Below are positions 8,864 through 17,900 of a stretch of DNA of 64,000 nt, in pieces. Origin of the DNA: an uncultured Steroidobacter sp. (GTDB lineage Bacteria > Pseudomonadota > Gammaproteobacteria > Steroidobacterales > Steroidobacteraceae); the NCBI RefSeq assembly GCF_937958065.1, contig NZ_CALFXI010000081.1:42597-106596 (forward strand), in the 5' to 3' direction. The first letter of the stretch is position 1, and the number at the start of each line of letters is the position of its first letter. The notes below the pieces were generated by a model that saw nothing but the letters and a program-made list of their open reading frames with translations, was not told the DNA's origin and made no database searches. The position numbers and the translations under genes are program-made.

Positions 8864-9934
8864 ATGTCCAATCAATGGTCAATCAATAAGTTACGAGCGC
8901 TTCCCCAATCCCCCCGCATGCCCGGCCCCGCACCCGTGAATTCGCCCGACAACGTTTCCTCTTCCAAGACCGGCCAAGGCGGCGGCGTCAGCTATGTGCA
9001 GGCGGGGGAAGGCGATGCCGGACAGCGCATCGACAATTTCCTCAGCCGGATCCTGAAGGATGTGCCGCGCAGCTTGATTTACCGCATCTTGCGGACCGGC
9101 GAGGTGCGGGTGAACGGCAAGCGCGCCAAGCCCGAGACGCGCTTGGCGGACGGGGATCGGATCCGTCTGCCCCCCCTGCAGCGAAAGACCGACGAGCAGC
9201 GTGCGGCCGAAAAGACCGCGCCCTCGCGGTCGCTGCGGGAGTTCGTCTCGGGCGCCATCATTCACGAGGATCGCGATCTGATCGTCGTGAACAAGCCGGC
9301 GGGCGTCGCCGTTCACGGCGGCAGCGGCTTGAGCGCCGGTGTCATCGAAGCGCTGCGAGCCAAGTATCCCGAGCTGAAGGAGCTGGAGCTGGTGCACCGG
9401 CTGGATCGCGACACCAGCGGTGTGTTGCTGGTGGCCAAGCGGCGCGCGGTGCTGCGCGAGCTGCATGCTCTATTGAGAGAGCGCGACATGGAAAAGCGCT
9501 ATCTGGCGCTGGTCGTCGGGCGCTGGCCGTTCGGCACCAAGACCATCGATCTGCCGCTGAAGACCAATCTGAAGCAGGGCGGGGAGCGGGTGGTGCGCGT
9601 GCATGCGGAGGGGCAGCAGGCGATCACCACGTTCAAGCCGCTTCAGCATTTCGGCAAGCTGGCGACGTTGCTCGACATCTCGTTGGGCACGGGCCGCACT
9701 CATCAGATACGTGTGCACGCCGCGCACGCCGGGCATCCGATCGCAGGCGACGAGAAATATGGAGATCGCGAGCGGGATGCGAAGCTGAAGCCGTTCGGGC
9801 TGCAGCGCATGTTCCTGCACGCACAATCGCTGACCTTCGAGCGCAAGGGCGCGAAGCCCTTCACCGTGAGCGCGCCGCCACCGCCCGACTGGCAGGCGGT
9901 GATCGAGAAATTGAAACAAGGCTTAAAAACGTAG
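8864..9934 (+). CDS. rluC: Ribosomal large subunit pseudouridine synthase RluC
   Basis: 356 residues from the ATG at 8864; ATGs at 8804 and 8918 are alternatives, and 8918 gives a length closer to the E. coli protein. An S4-like RNA-binding domain (AGQRIDNFLSRIL...RTGEVRVNGKR) is followed by the RluA-type catalytic domain with HRLDRDTSGVLL, which holds the catalytic Asp, and the conserved GRTHQIRVH. RluC makes pseudouridines in the peptidyl-transferase region of 23S rRNA. Divergence from rne and proximity to yceF match E. coli. Confidence 0.92.
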   Translation: MSNQWSINKLRALPQSPRMPGPAPVNSPDNVSSSKTGQGGGVSYVQAGEGDAGQRIDNFLSRILKDVPRSLIYRILRTGEVRVNGKRAKPETRLADGDRIRLPPLQRKTDEQRAAEKTAPSRSLREFVSGAIIHEDRDLIVVNKPAGVAVHGGSGLSAGVIEALRAKYPELKELELVHRLDRDTSGVLLVAKRRAVLRELHALLRERDMEKRYLALVVGRWPFGTKTIDLPLKTNLKQGGERVVRVHAEGQQAITTFKPLQHFGKLATLLDISLGTGRTHQIRVHAAHAGHPIAGDEKYGDRERDAKLKPFGLQRMFLHAQSLTFERKGAKPFTVSAPPPPDWQAVIEKLKQGLKT

Positions 9935-9937
9935 CCC

Positions 9938-10034
9938 GGGTACAGGGATGTACCCCGCCGCCACCGGCGGCGGGCGAGCGGCAAAAGTCGCGCCTCTTGC
10001 CGTCTCGCCATGAGGGTCGGGCAGTGCCCGATCC
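9938..10034. repeat. Cluster of four back-to-back hairpins between convergent genes
   Basis: Four consecutive inverted repeats fill the rluC-yceF gap: GGGTACA/TGTACCC (9938-9955), CCCGCCGCC/GGCGGCGGG (9954-9974), GGCGAG-CGGCAA paired with TTGCCG-t-CTCGCC (9973-10009), and TCGGGCA/TGCCCGA extended by GGG/TCC (10014-10034). None is followed by a T-run, so they are not simple intrinsic terminators. They may stop or protect both converging transcripts. Confidence 0.7.
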
Positions 10035-10044
10035 CGAATCTCAA

Positions 10045-10650
10045 TCAGGGCAGGTCGAAGCCGTTTCTGCGTAGCGCGCCGGCCAGCCAGATCAAGGGCA
10101 GGCCGATCAGCGCGGTCGGGTCCTGATTTTCGATCCGGTTGAACAGCGTGATGCCGAGCGCTTCCATCTTGAAGCCGCCGGCGCAGTCGTACGGTTTGTC
10201 CCGCATGACGTAACGCTTGATCTCATCGTCACTGAGCTGGCGGAAATGCACCGTGGTCAGGTCGATGTGCCCCTCGTTCCTGTTCGCAGCGGTATTGATG
10301 ACATGCACGGCCGTGTGGAACACCACGCGCTGGTTGCTCAGTGACTTGAGCTGGGCAATGGCGCGCTCGCCGGAGCCCGGCTTGCCCAGCACGTCCCGGC
10401 CGCACAGCGCGAGCTGGTCCGAGCCGATGACCAGGCTGTCGGTGTGCCGGCGGGCGACCGCCTCGGCCTTGGCTCGCGCCAGTCGTTGCACCAGATCGAC
10501 GGCGGACTCGCCCGGGAGCGGCTCCTCGTCGACGTTGGACGCCGCGACCGTGAACGGAATTCCCAGTCTTTCCAGCAGTTGCCGTCGATAGGGGGAGGTG
10601 GATGCGAGCACCAGCCGCAGGCCGTTGGAGGGGGCTGCCGGGGGACTCAT
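10045..10650 (-). CDS. yceF: Maf-family nucleotide pyrophosphatase (YceF type)
   Basis: 201 residues. Maf/YceF proteins hydrolyse modified nucleoside triphosphates; E. coli YceF acts on 7-methyl-GTP. Conserved features are LASTSPYRRQLLERLG near the N-terminus, the ExxxP of the substrate loop (VDEEPLPGE), IGSDQLA, and the C-terminal DCAGGFKMEALG. The position between rluC and yceD as in E. coli favours the YceF subgroup over canonical Maf. It is oriented opposite to its neighbours. Confidence 0.9.
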   Translation of the reverse strand: MSPPAAPSNGLRLVLASTSPYRRQLLERLGIPFTVAASNVDEEPLPGESAVDLVQRLARAKAEAVARRHTDSLVIGSDQLALCGRDVLGKPGSGERAIAQLKSLSNQRVVFHTAVHVINTAANRNEGHIDLTTVHFRQLSDDEIKRYVMRDKPYDCAGGFKMEALGITLFNRIENQDPTALIGLPLIWLAGALRRNGFDLP

Positions 10651-10746
10651 GGCCGATCCTGGGGCCGTCGCCGGGCCGGGTTTGTGGACCCGGCCGCGGG
10701 CCGGATTACAAGCTGTGAGAAAACAAACATTTACGCCTTTCTTATT

Positions 10747-10775
10747 TTGACACCATGGGGGGTCGCCGCTAGTAT
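10747..10775 (+). promoter_or_regulatory. Strong sigma-70 promoter before yceD
   Basis: A perfect -35 TTGACA (10747-10752), a 17-base spacer and -10 TAGTAT (10770-10775). The expected transcription start is near 10782, about three bases before the yceD ATG at 10785, which implies a leaderless or nearly leaderless mRNA. Confidence 0.75.
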
Positions 10776-10784
10776 ACGCGCCCC

Positions 10785-11336
10785 ATGCCGCGACCCCCGG
10801 CCGTCCCCGCAGACAGAATCGTCGATGCAGAGGTCTGCGCGCGGGCGGGAAGCACGATTACACGACGATTTTCCGCTGCCGAGCTGCCGCGCCTGCGCGA
10901 GGCCGGCGGGCTGGGCGATGCGTCGATCGAGGCCAAGTTCCAGTTTTCCGAGTTCGAGGAGCGGCCCGCCGTGAGCGGCGAGCTGCACGGCTCGGTCGTG
11001 CTGACCTGTCAGCGCTGCATGCAGCCGGTGACGGTAGAGCTCGACGACACCTTCGAGGTGCTGCTGGTCGAGCAGGAGCGCAGCGACGAGCCGGGCGGTT
11101 ACGAGCCGGTGGTGGCCAATGCTTCGCGGCTCGATCTGGCGTGGCTGGCGGAAGAGCAGGTGCTGCTCGCCTTGCCGCTGGTGCCCATGCACGAGCGCGA
11201 GGACTGCGCCGAAGCGGCGCCTGGGGAAAGTGCATCGACAGTGGAGCGGGAGGATGAGCCCGAGGCGGCGGAGCACGCGGCCGGGAAGACTCATCAGCCG
11301 TTTCAGAATTTGCGGGACCTGCTGCGCAAGCAGTGA
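10785..11336 (+). CDS. yceD: YceD/DUF177-family protein (23S rRNA accumulation-associated)
   Basis: 183 residues. The conserved CQRCMQP motif near 83-89, the central LALPLVPMHE block and the C-terminal PFQNLRDLL match the YceD (DUF177) family, which almost always precedes rpmF; members have been linked to 23S rRNA accumulation. The ATG at 10785 aligns with the E. coli N-terminus but sits almost on the predicted transcription start. The gene lies 39 bases before rpmF, presumably co-transcribed. Confidence 0.9.
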   Translation: MPRPPAVPADRIVDAEVCARAGSTITRRFSAAELPRLREAGGLGDASIEAKFQFSEFEERPAVSGELHGSVVLTCQRCMQPVTVELDDTFEVLLVEQERSDEPGGYEPVVANASRLDLAWLAEEQVLLALPLVPMHEREDCAEAAPGESASTVEREDEPEAAEHAAGKTHQPFQNLRDLLRKQ

Positions 11337-11375
11337 GCATCCCAACGTCGATATTGGATAGTTTGGAGATCAGTC

Positions 11376-11567
11376 ATGCCTGTTCAGAAAAGCCGAAAGA
11401 CCCCGTCCAAGCGCGGCATGCACCGCTCGCACGACGGCCTCGAGCGTCCGGCGCTGTCGGTCGATCCGACGTCCGGCGAAACCCACTCCCGTCATCGCAT
11501 CTCGCCGGATGGTTTCTATCGCGGCAAGAAAGTGATCGCGAGCCGCGAAAAGCCCGATACCGAATAA
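11376..11567 (+). CDS. rpmF: 50S ribosomal protein L32
   Basis: 63 residues. MPVQKSRKTPSKRGMHRSHD is the hallmark L32 start, followed by the conserved SGETHSRHRISPDGFYRGKK. It lacks zinc-ligand cysteines, as in E. coli L32. A GGAG lies seven bases upstream of the ATG. The gene sits between yceD and plsX, the usual arrangement linking ribosome and lipid synthesis. Confidence 0.97.
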   Translation: MPVQKSRKTPSKRGMHRSHDGLERPALSVDPTSGETHSRHRISPDGFYRGKKVIASREKPDTE

Positions 11568-11585
11568 TCCGCCGCTGCCTGGCGA

Positions 11586-12620
11586 GTGCCGCATCTGAGC
11601 AACCGGCCGGTCACCATCGCGGTGGACGCCATGGGGGGCGATCATGGCCCCTCGGTCACCGTGCCTGCGGCGCTTGCAGCCCTGCAGAGAGACGCCGACC
11701 TGCGCATCACGCTGGTCGGCCAGAAAGATCCTGTTCAAGCCTTGTTGCACGGTGCGCAGCAGAGCTTGCTTGCGCGTATTCAGCTGCGCGACGCGACCCA
11801 GGTCGTGACCATGGACGAGAAGCCGCAGGAGGCCCTGCGGAAGAAAAAAGACTCGTCCATGCGCGTCGCCATCGACCTGGTGAAAGCCGGCGAGGCGGAC
11901 GCCTGCGTCAGCGCCGGTAACACCGGTGCGCTGATGGCGACCGCGCGTTTCGTCCTCAAGACCATCGAAGGCATCGACCGGCCCGCGATCATCTCGCGCA
12001 TCCGCGCCCGGCATGGTCACACTCACATGCTCGATCTCGGTGCGAATTCCCAATGCAGCGCCGAGCACCTGTTCCAATTCGCGGTGATGGGCTCGGTGGT
12101 AGCCGCCGACATGCACGGCATCGCGCGCCCGCGAATCGGCATCCTCAACATCGGCGAAGAAGAGACCAAGGGCGACAGCGTCGTCCAGGATGCCGCTCGC
12201 CTGCTGTCGGCGAGCAAGCTGAACTACATCGGCTTCGTCGAAGGCGACGATATCTTCTCCGGCGAGGTGGACGTCGTGGTCACCGACGGGTTCACCGGCA
12301 ACGTCGCGCTCAAGACCATGGAGGGGCTCGCCAACATGCTGGTCGGCGCGCTCAAGACCGAATACACGCGCAATCCGCTGCGCTACGTGGGGGCGCTGGC
12401 ATCGTGGCCGGTGCTGAGGTCGTTACGTAAAGAATTCGATCCGCGCACGTATAACGGCGCGAGCATGGTCGGGCTCACCGGCGTGGTGATCAAGAGCCAC
12501 GGCAGCGCCGACACCGTCTCGTTCGCCAATGCCATCGGCGTCGGCCTGGTCGAAGCGCGCAAGGGAGTGCCGAGCCAGATCGGCGCTCTGCTGAAGGCGC
12601 AGGCGCCCGCAGTGGCTTGA
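11586..12620 (+). CDS. plsX: Phosphate acyltransferase PlsX
   Basis: 344 residues, normal length. PlsX converts acyl-ACP to acyl-phosphate for phospholipid synthesis. The family start VDAMGGDHGP is present, followed by SAGNTGALM near 112-120 and VTDGFTGNVALK near 235-246. The GTG at 11586 is the likely start, 18 bases after the rpmF stop; its ribosome-binding site is weak. Unlike E. coli, fabH does not follow. Confidence 0.95.
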   Translation: MPHLSNRPVTIAVDAMGGDHGPSVTVPAALAALQRDADLRITLVGQKDPVQALLHGAQQSLLARIQLRDATQVVTMDEKPQEALRKKKDSSMRVAIDLVKAGEADACVSAGNTGALMATARFVLKTIEGIDRPAIISRIRARHGHTHMLDLGANSQCSAEHLFQFAVMGSVVAADMHGIARPRIGILNIGEEETKGDSVVQDAARLLSASKLNYIGFVEGDDIFSGEVDVVVTDGFTGNVALKTMEGLANMLVGALKTEYTRNPLRYVGALASWPVLRSLRKEFDPRTYNGASMVGLTGVVIKSHGSADTVSFANAIGVGLVEARKGVPSQIGALLKAQAPAVA

Positions 12621-12728
12621 AATCGCGCACAGCCCCATAATTAAGAGGTTGACAGGTCTGTTTGCCTTTGGCTGGGACGCCGCCCAGCTCACACTCTTGG
12701 CCGTGCGCAACTGCTAGACTTTTCGCTC

Positions 12729-13703
12729 ATGAAGATCCGTTTTCTGAAGCATGTGATCCGGGCCGCGCTGCTGCTGACAGCGACCTCGAGCGCAATCGCC
12801 GCGACTTATACCTTGCCGGTCGGCAACGACACCGTGATCGGCGAAGTACAGAAAGTGGTCGCTGCCCACGAAGACACGCTGCTGGATATCGGCCGGCGCT
12901 ACGGCGTGGGCTACGAGGAAATCGTCGCGGCCAATCCCGGCGTCAATGCCTGGGTGCCGGGCGCCGGCACGGAAGTGGTGATTCCGTCCCGTTACATTCT
13001 TCCCGACGGGCCGCGCGAAGGCATCGTCGTCAGTCTCTCCGAACATCGATTGTTTTATTTTCCGCCGCGCAAGCAGGGCGAGGCCGCGGTGGTTCGTACC
13101 TATCCGATCAGCGTCGGGCGCATGGACTGGCATACGCCGCTGGGTTTGACACGCATCGTCAGCAAGCGCGAGAAGCCGATCTGGTATCCGCCGGAATCGG
13201 TGCGCAAGGAACACGCCGCGGATGGGCGTCCGCTGCCCAAGGCGGTGCCGCCAGGGCCAGACAATCCGCTGGGCGAGTACGCCATGCGCCTGGGGATTCC
13301 AGGCGGCGCGTATCTGATCCACGGCACCAATCGGCCTTCGGGCGTGGGCATGCAAGTGACCCACGGCTGCGTGCGCATGTTCCCGGAAGACATCAAAGAG
13401 CTCTACGGGCTGGTGCCGGTGAACACGCCGGTGCGCCTGGTCGATCAGCCCTACAAGATGGGCTGGCGCGGCGATGAGCTCTTCATGGAAGTGCACACGC
13501 CGCTGGAAGGCACCGAGACTGCCGAGACGCATAGCCTCACCAACATCACCAAGCTGCTGGTGGCCGCCACCCAGGAGCGCTCGGTGGTGATCGATTGGGC
13601 CAAGGCCGAGCGCACCTTCCAGAGCGCCAGCGGCATTCCCGAGCCGGTGATGCTTCATCCCGCATCGACCGTGCAGGTCGTCAACGACAGCGCCGGACGG
13701 TAG
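12729..13703 (+). CDS. LysM-containing L,D-transpeptidase (YkuD domain)
   Basis: 324 residues. The N-terminal signal peptide (about 1-24, ending SAIAA) is followed by a LysM-like peptidoglycan-binding segment (AHEDTLLDIGRRYGVGYEEI, about 46-80) and a YkuD catalytic domain. The active site HGTN-(10)-THGCVRM is complete, with the catalytic Cys near residue 216. Such periplasmic enzymes make 3-3 peptidoglycan cross-links or attach lipoproteins to the wall. An Lpp-like gene lies 290 bases downstream on the other strand, so attachment of that lipoprotein is a plausible but unproven role. Confidence 0.92.
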   Translation: MKIRFLKHVIRAALLLTATSSAIAATYTLPVGNDTVIGEVQKVVAAHEDTLLDIGRRYGVGYEEIVAANPGVNAWVPGAGTEVVIPSRYILPDGPREGIVVSLSEHRLFYFPPRKQGEAAVVRTYPISVGRMDWHTPLGLTRIVSKREKPIWYPPESVRKEHAADGRPLPKAVPPGPDNPLGEYAMRLGIPGGAYLIHGTNRPSGVGMQVTHGCVRMFPEDIKELYGLVPVNTPVRLVDQPYKMGWRGDELFMEVHTPLEGTETAETHSLTNITKLLVAATQERSVVIDWAKAERTFQSASGIPEPVMLHPASTVQVVNDSAGR

Positions 13704-13750
13704 TCTGCTGCGCTCCCACGCGCAGTGGAGCGCACTGCTAAACTGCGTAC

Positions 13751-13856
13751 GCGGATCCTGCGGCCAAGGTCACCTAAACCACCGAGTTAGTCCAGGCTAA
13801 GGCTGTAGGGTCCGCCTCGTTTGCAAAAGGCCGCGGAGCGATCCGCGGCCTTTTTT
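13751..13856 (+). ncRNA. Candidate small structured RNA with its own terminator
   Basis: Bases 13751-13765 pair continuously with 13801-13815, a 15-bp stem with three G-U pairs. It encloses a 35-base loop that holds a CTAA/TTAG mini-stem presenting ACCACCGAG. A strong intrinsic terminator (13825-13856) follows directly. A -10-like TAAACT (13739-13744) ends six bases before the stem; no good -35 is visible. I do not recognise the family; it is not tRNA, tmRNA or SRP RNA. The stem could instead belong to the 3' end of the transpeptidase mRNA. Confidence 0.55.
13825..13856 (+). terminator. Intrinsic terminator
   Basis: AAAA, then GGCCGCGGA (13829-13837), loop GCGA, TCCGCGGCC (13842-13850) and six T (13851-13856): a 9-bp perfect GC-rich stem with a U-tail. 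It ends the candidate small RNA and/or the transpeptidase transcript. Confidence 0.85.
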
Positions 13857-13891
13857 ACGTCACAAACAAAAACGCCGCGCGGCTGTAACGG

Positions 13892-13917
13892 GAAGCTGCG
13901 GATTGCTCCGTGGCTCC
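13892..13917. repeat. Degenerate copy of the lpp terminator hairpin
   Basis: An 11-base arm, TTGC loop and 11-base arm match the hairpin at 13939-13964 except at a few positions, and still pair with two G-U pairs and one mismatch. It looks like a decayed tandem copy of the lpp terminator. Confidence 0.5.
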
Positions 13918-13930
13918 AGTTCCGATCTCC

Positions 13931-13964
13931 AAAAAAAAGAAGCCGCGGATTGCTCCGCGGCTTC
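13931..13964 (-). terminator. Intrinsic terminator of the lpp-like gene
   Basis: Read on the minus strand: GAAGCCGCGGA, loop GCAA, TCCGCGGCTTC, then eight U (A-run 13931-13938). The 11-bp stem is perfect. It lies 30 bases after the lipoprotein stop codon. Confidence 0.88.
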
Positions 13965-13993
13965 CTTGATCTTGCGATCGAGAAGGGCGTCGA

Positions 13994-14305
13994 TTACTTC
14001 GACTGCGACTTCTTGAACATGCGATCGATCTTCTCGTTCGTAGCGTCACAGCAAGCCTGGCTGGCCTGAGCGGCCTGCAGAGCCTGGTTGGCAGCGCTCT
14101 GCGCGCTGTCAGCGGCGGAACGAGCGGACTGAGCGGCGCTGGCGGCCGAGTCGGCAGCAGCCTTGGCAGCGGCGGCGTCCTGCACCGCCTTGTCGGCAGT
14201 GGCCTTGATTTCATCAACGGTCTTCTGGGACACGCAGCCGCTGGCGGCAACGAGCGCCAACGCAGCAATACCTGCCTTCAGCGTGGTGGAGATGGTGTTC
14301 TTCAT
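13994..14305 (-). CDS. Lpp/OprI-like alanine-zipper lipoprotein
   Basis: 103 residues from the ATG at 14305, which has a purine-rich AAGGGGAAAG upstream; an earlier in-frame start at 14359 lacks similarity. The signal peptide ends in the lipobox LVAASGC (lipidated Cys at about 24). The mature part is an alanine-rich heptad repeat (SAASAAQSARSAADSAQSAA and onward), then a Lys-rich C-terminus (KIDRMFKKSQSK). This is the plan of Lpp and OprI, trimeric outer-membrane lipoproteins that tether to peptidoglycan. A vicinal Cys pair (ACCDA) near residue 87 is unusual for Lpp. The nearby L,D-transpeptidase may be its attachment enzyme. Confidence 0.85.
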   Translation of the reverse strand: MKNTISTTLKAGIAALALVAASGCVSQKTVDEIKATADKAVQDAAAAKAAADSAASAAQSARSAADSAQSAANQALQAAQASQACCDATNEKIDRMFKKSQSK

Positions 14306-14518
14306 GACTTCTTTCCCCTTCGGGTCGGATAAAAAAGGACCAGAGCGACAAATTTTCACGGCCTCTTAATACACGAGAGTTATGGCTGGTTCCCGTGTAC
14401 CAGGCTCGCCAGCTTCATTAGTTGTAAAAGCTGCCAGCTTGGCCGAGCGCGGAGGATACAAGATTGGGCCAATACGATAAAGCACATCCGTGTTTTCGTC
14501 GTGGGAACGCGACAGTTG

Positions 14519-14926
14519 CTACCAGCAGGCGGCCGGCAGACGGCGGCCGCGTTCGTCGATCGTCAGGGCCGGACAGGCCGTATCGGCGGCCTGGCCGTTG
14601 ATGGCGGTTGCCGTCAGCTGGAAGGTGGTTTCAGTGCCCACGATGGTCACCTGGTAGTTCCTCTCGGGGGTCTGGGCGTTGGCCGCTTCCTGGCTGGCGG
14701 CGCACTGTTCGCTCGCATATGACATGAAGCGCGTAAAGCACTTCTCGATCTGCAGCGCGCGCTGTTCCAGGGCGACCCGCGCCTCGGTGCGGTTCGAGCG
14801 CATCACCTGGCTGCGGTAGCTCGGATAGGCGATTGCCGCCAGGATGGCGATGATCACCACCACCACCAGCAATTCGACCAGTGTGACGCCGCGCTGTCCG
14901 TATGACATTGGGTGTGTTGCCTTCAT
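14519..14926 (-). CDS. pilE: Type IV minor pilin PilE
   Basis: 135 residues, or 129 from the ATG at 14908. It has a short leader, then the prepilin peptidase site G/VTLVELLVVVVIIAILAAIA with Glu at +5. A C-terminal Cys pair (about 117 and 134) fits the usual pilin disulfide. It is the last gene of the fimT-pilV-pilW-pilX-pilY1-pilE set transcribed on the minus strand. Such minor pilins prime pilus assembly and sit at the tip. Confidence 0.9.
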   Translation of the reverse strand: MKATHPMSYGQRGVTLVELLVVVVIIAILAAIAYPSYRSQVMRSNRTEARVALEQRALQIEKCFTRFMSYASEQCAASQEAANAQTPERNYQVTIVGTETTFQLTATAINGQAADTACPALTIDERGRRLPAACW

Positions 14927-14956
14927 TGCTGCTCCAAAATCGTGCCGGCGACCGCA

Positions 14957-17900
14957 TCAGCGGATCTGTCGCCACGATTGCCGTCCATTGCCGCCCAGTC
15001 GCGGATTCTCGATGACCCGCTGGACCCGGCCGCTGCTGCCGGAGAGATATTTGTATTGAACCGCCTTGCCGTCTTCCTCGGTGCCGAGGCGGCCATCGGC
15101 CACGCCGGCGCCCTGCAGGATGCCTTCCTCGGAGAAGATGCCGCCGGCGACGTTGTTCTCGGCGCTGCCCGAGCCGCCTTCCGCGCCGCTGACCAGGTCG
15201 TTGTCATCGAACACGCCGTCGCGATTCAGATCGAACGGTGTCACATCGAGCCGCCCGCCATTGAGCAGGTCCAGCTCCATCAGCCAGCTGTCGCCGCCGA
15301 AGTCGCACGGGTCATTGCTGGGAATCAGCGTGGTGAAGATCACCGCGCCGTTGCGGACGATCGGATTGGTCACCTGCTTTTCGCCCTGATAGACCGGGCC
15401 GGGCTGCAGCAGATCGAGGTACCAGCCGAGCTTGCCCGCTTCCAGGGCGTTGTCGGAGGGCACGCGGACCTTGGTGCTCGAACCGGGGAAGGGGCCCTCG
15501 TACTGGATGGTTTGCTGGGTGAGCACCGTGGCTCGGTTGTTACCAGCGTAGGTGACCGGGGCATTGCGATCGACGATGCCGTAGAAGGTGTGAGTCAGCG
15601 TCGGCGAGGTGAGCCGGTCGGACACTTCCAGATATTTGCCGGTGCCGAACAGCACGATCACACCGTTGCCCTGCGGACCGCGGGCGACTTCGGGACGCAC
15701 GGTGATGGGCTGCGGCTCGTTCTCGCGACTCACTGCCTTGAACAGCGGCGCACCGTTGAAGGACACGCCCCAGTTCTGCGAGTTGTTACTTCTCACATCG
15801 AACCGCCACAGGTTGCCGTACAGATCGCCGGCGTAGATGAAATCGGCGTTGGCATCCCCGTTCAGGTCGACGACCGAGGGCGTCGCCAGGCCATTGCCAT
15901 AGGGAATGGTCGACTTGGGGCGCTGCGCGTAGCCGACGCCGGTATTGAGCTTGATCGCCTCGCCTGACTCGAGCTCGACGAGATACAGCACCGCGTTGCC
16001 CGTGGTGCTCACGCGCGTGGTGGCCGGCGTGGCGTCGGCCGGATCATCGTCGAGCATGCTGTTGTAACCATTGCCGAAGATGGCGTACCACTTGCCGTTG
16101 GGCAGGCGCGAGATGATCGGCTGGCTGTACGTGAAGCCGAGGTCGGCATCGTCCTCGTCGGTGAACTCCCAGAGCACGTCGTTCTGATTGAAGCTGGTGG
16201 GATTGGTCACATCCAGGGCGTAGACGCCCTGGCCGCCTTTGTTCAGACCGCCGGTGATGACCGTGCGCCACCGCCCGCCGAAGTAAGCATCGCCCAGGCT
16301 GGGCGAGCCATCGACGTAGAACTGGTGGCCGTAGCTCGGCGAGGCGAGCGCGGGCAGCTTGGAGAACACGGCGCCGGGAACGTATGCAAACGCTTCCCTG
16401 CCGCGCTTGTCCTCATCCGCGTAGAAGGCGTGCAGCATGCCGTCGTTGGCGCCGACGTAAACCATCGGCTGCCGATCCCTGTTGTCCATCGCGAACTTCG
16501 AATAGCGGCTCTCCGGGAGCGCGCCGCCTTCCAGGCTGTCGCGATAACGAAACGGCGGGCTGGAAACATACAGCGGTCCGGAGTTGACGATGTCGCCGAG
16601 CGGCGCATCCGCGCCTTTCCTGCCTTCACGGATGCGGTAGCCATCGAGGGCTTCATTGGTGCTATCGCCGCGAATGTAATTCAGCATGCGCTGCGCTTCC
16701 GCCAGCCGCTGCTCCGTGGTGAGCCCCGTGTCGGGAGCGAGCTGCCGCACGCGGACCGCATCGCCGCTGATTGAATTGAACTGGAACGGCACGCCCTGGC
16801 CGGCGCTGTTGATGGTGAAGATCTTGCGATCGCTCGACAGGCCCAGGGTGGCTCCTCGTTCGGAGCTCGACAGCAAGGTGCCGTTGTCCGGATCGAGCTT
16901 GTAAGAGAGCAGCTCGCCGGTCCAGGTGGCGCTGAAGAACTTGCTCTGGAAGATGATGGAGTCCGTGGTGATGCTGCCGCTGTTGAGCGCGACAGAGCCG
17001 GCCGTGCTGTCTTTCTCGGCGATCGAGCGGAGGACCGTGTTCAACTGGGTCGCGATCTCTTTCGGGCTGCGCGCATTGAGCAGCTGACCGCGGCCGTTGA
17101 TGGTCGCGTGCCACAGATCGTCGACCGCCGAAGGATGGCGCGCCGGGAAGTTGGTCGGCCAGGTGGGATATTGGGTGGGATCGTAGGGATTCTGATCCGC
17201 ATCGGGATTGAACTGCAGGCCGCGCGCGCCGAGCGTCACCGCATAGAAATTCATGTGCAGGTCGGTGTTGCAGTCCTCGGGGCCGACGTGGCCTTCGGGC
17301 AGGTTCTTGCATTCCTTGGCAGGCATCACCTTGCCGCGAACGAAATCGGTGCGCAGCGGGCCTCTGTACGCGCTCAGCGTCGCATCCGCCATGGTGCTGT
17401 TGACGGCGTCTCGATACGGAGCCGGCTCGTTCGCGTCCACGCCATTGAAGTTGCCGGTGATCCCGTCACTCGCGGCGGGCTGGTTGGAGAAGCCATCGGT
17501 GAACAGCATGCCGAAATTCTTCTGGCAGGCGGCGGTGATCGGTGCACCCTGGCCGGTGCGCTGGTAATTGGAGATGATCTTCGCCACGGCGCTGCGGTTG
17601 GGCGTGCCGCCGCCGCGCACCCAGTCCCGATAAAACTTCTGATACAGCGCCGTGCGATTGGCCGGCTCGTCCAGGCTGGCCATCGTCACGTCCCTGCGAT
17701 CGTTGATGGTGAAGCCATCGACGCGCACGCCCGTCACCGTGCTGAAGGATTCGCCCAGGCCGGCGCGCAACGCCATGTGGCGCTTGCGGTAGTACTGGAA
17801 CCAGTTCGCGAAGTTCTGGATGGCGGCGTCGTATTTGCCGGCCTCGAAGTTCTCCGGCTTGATCTGGTAGCCGACCAGCGCGGTGCCGTCCGGGGCCACG

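Noticed and set aside
12651..12719. Promoter of the L,D-transpeptidase (TTGACA near 12651 or TAGACT near 12714)
   Set aside because: Neither hexamer has a partner at a suitable spacing.
13751..13820. tRNA gene
   Set aside because: The closing stem looked like an acceptor stem, but there are no D, anticodon or T arms and no CCA or T-loop sequence.
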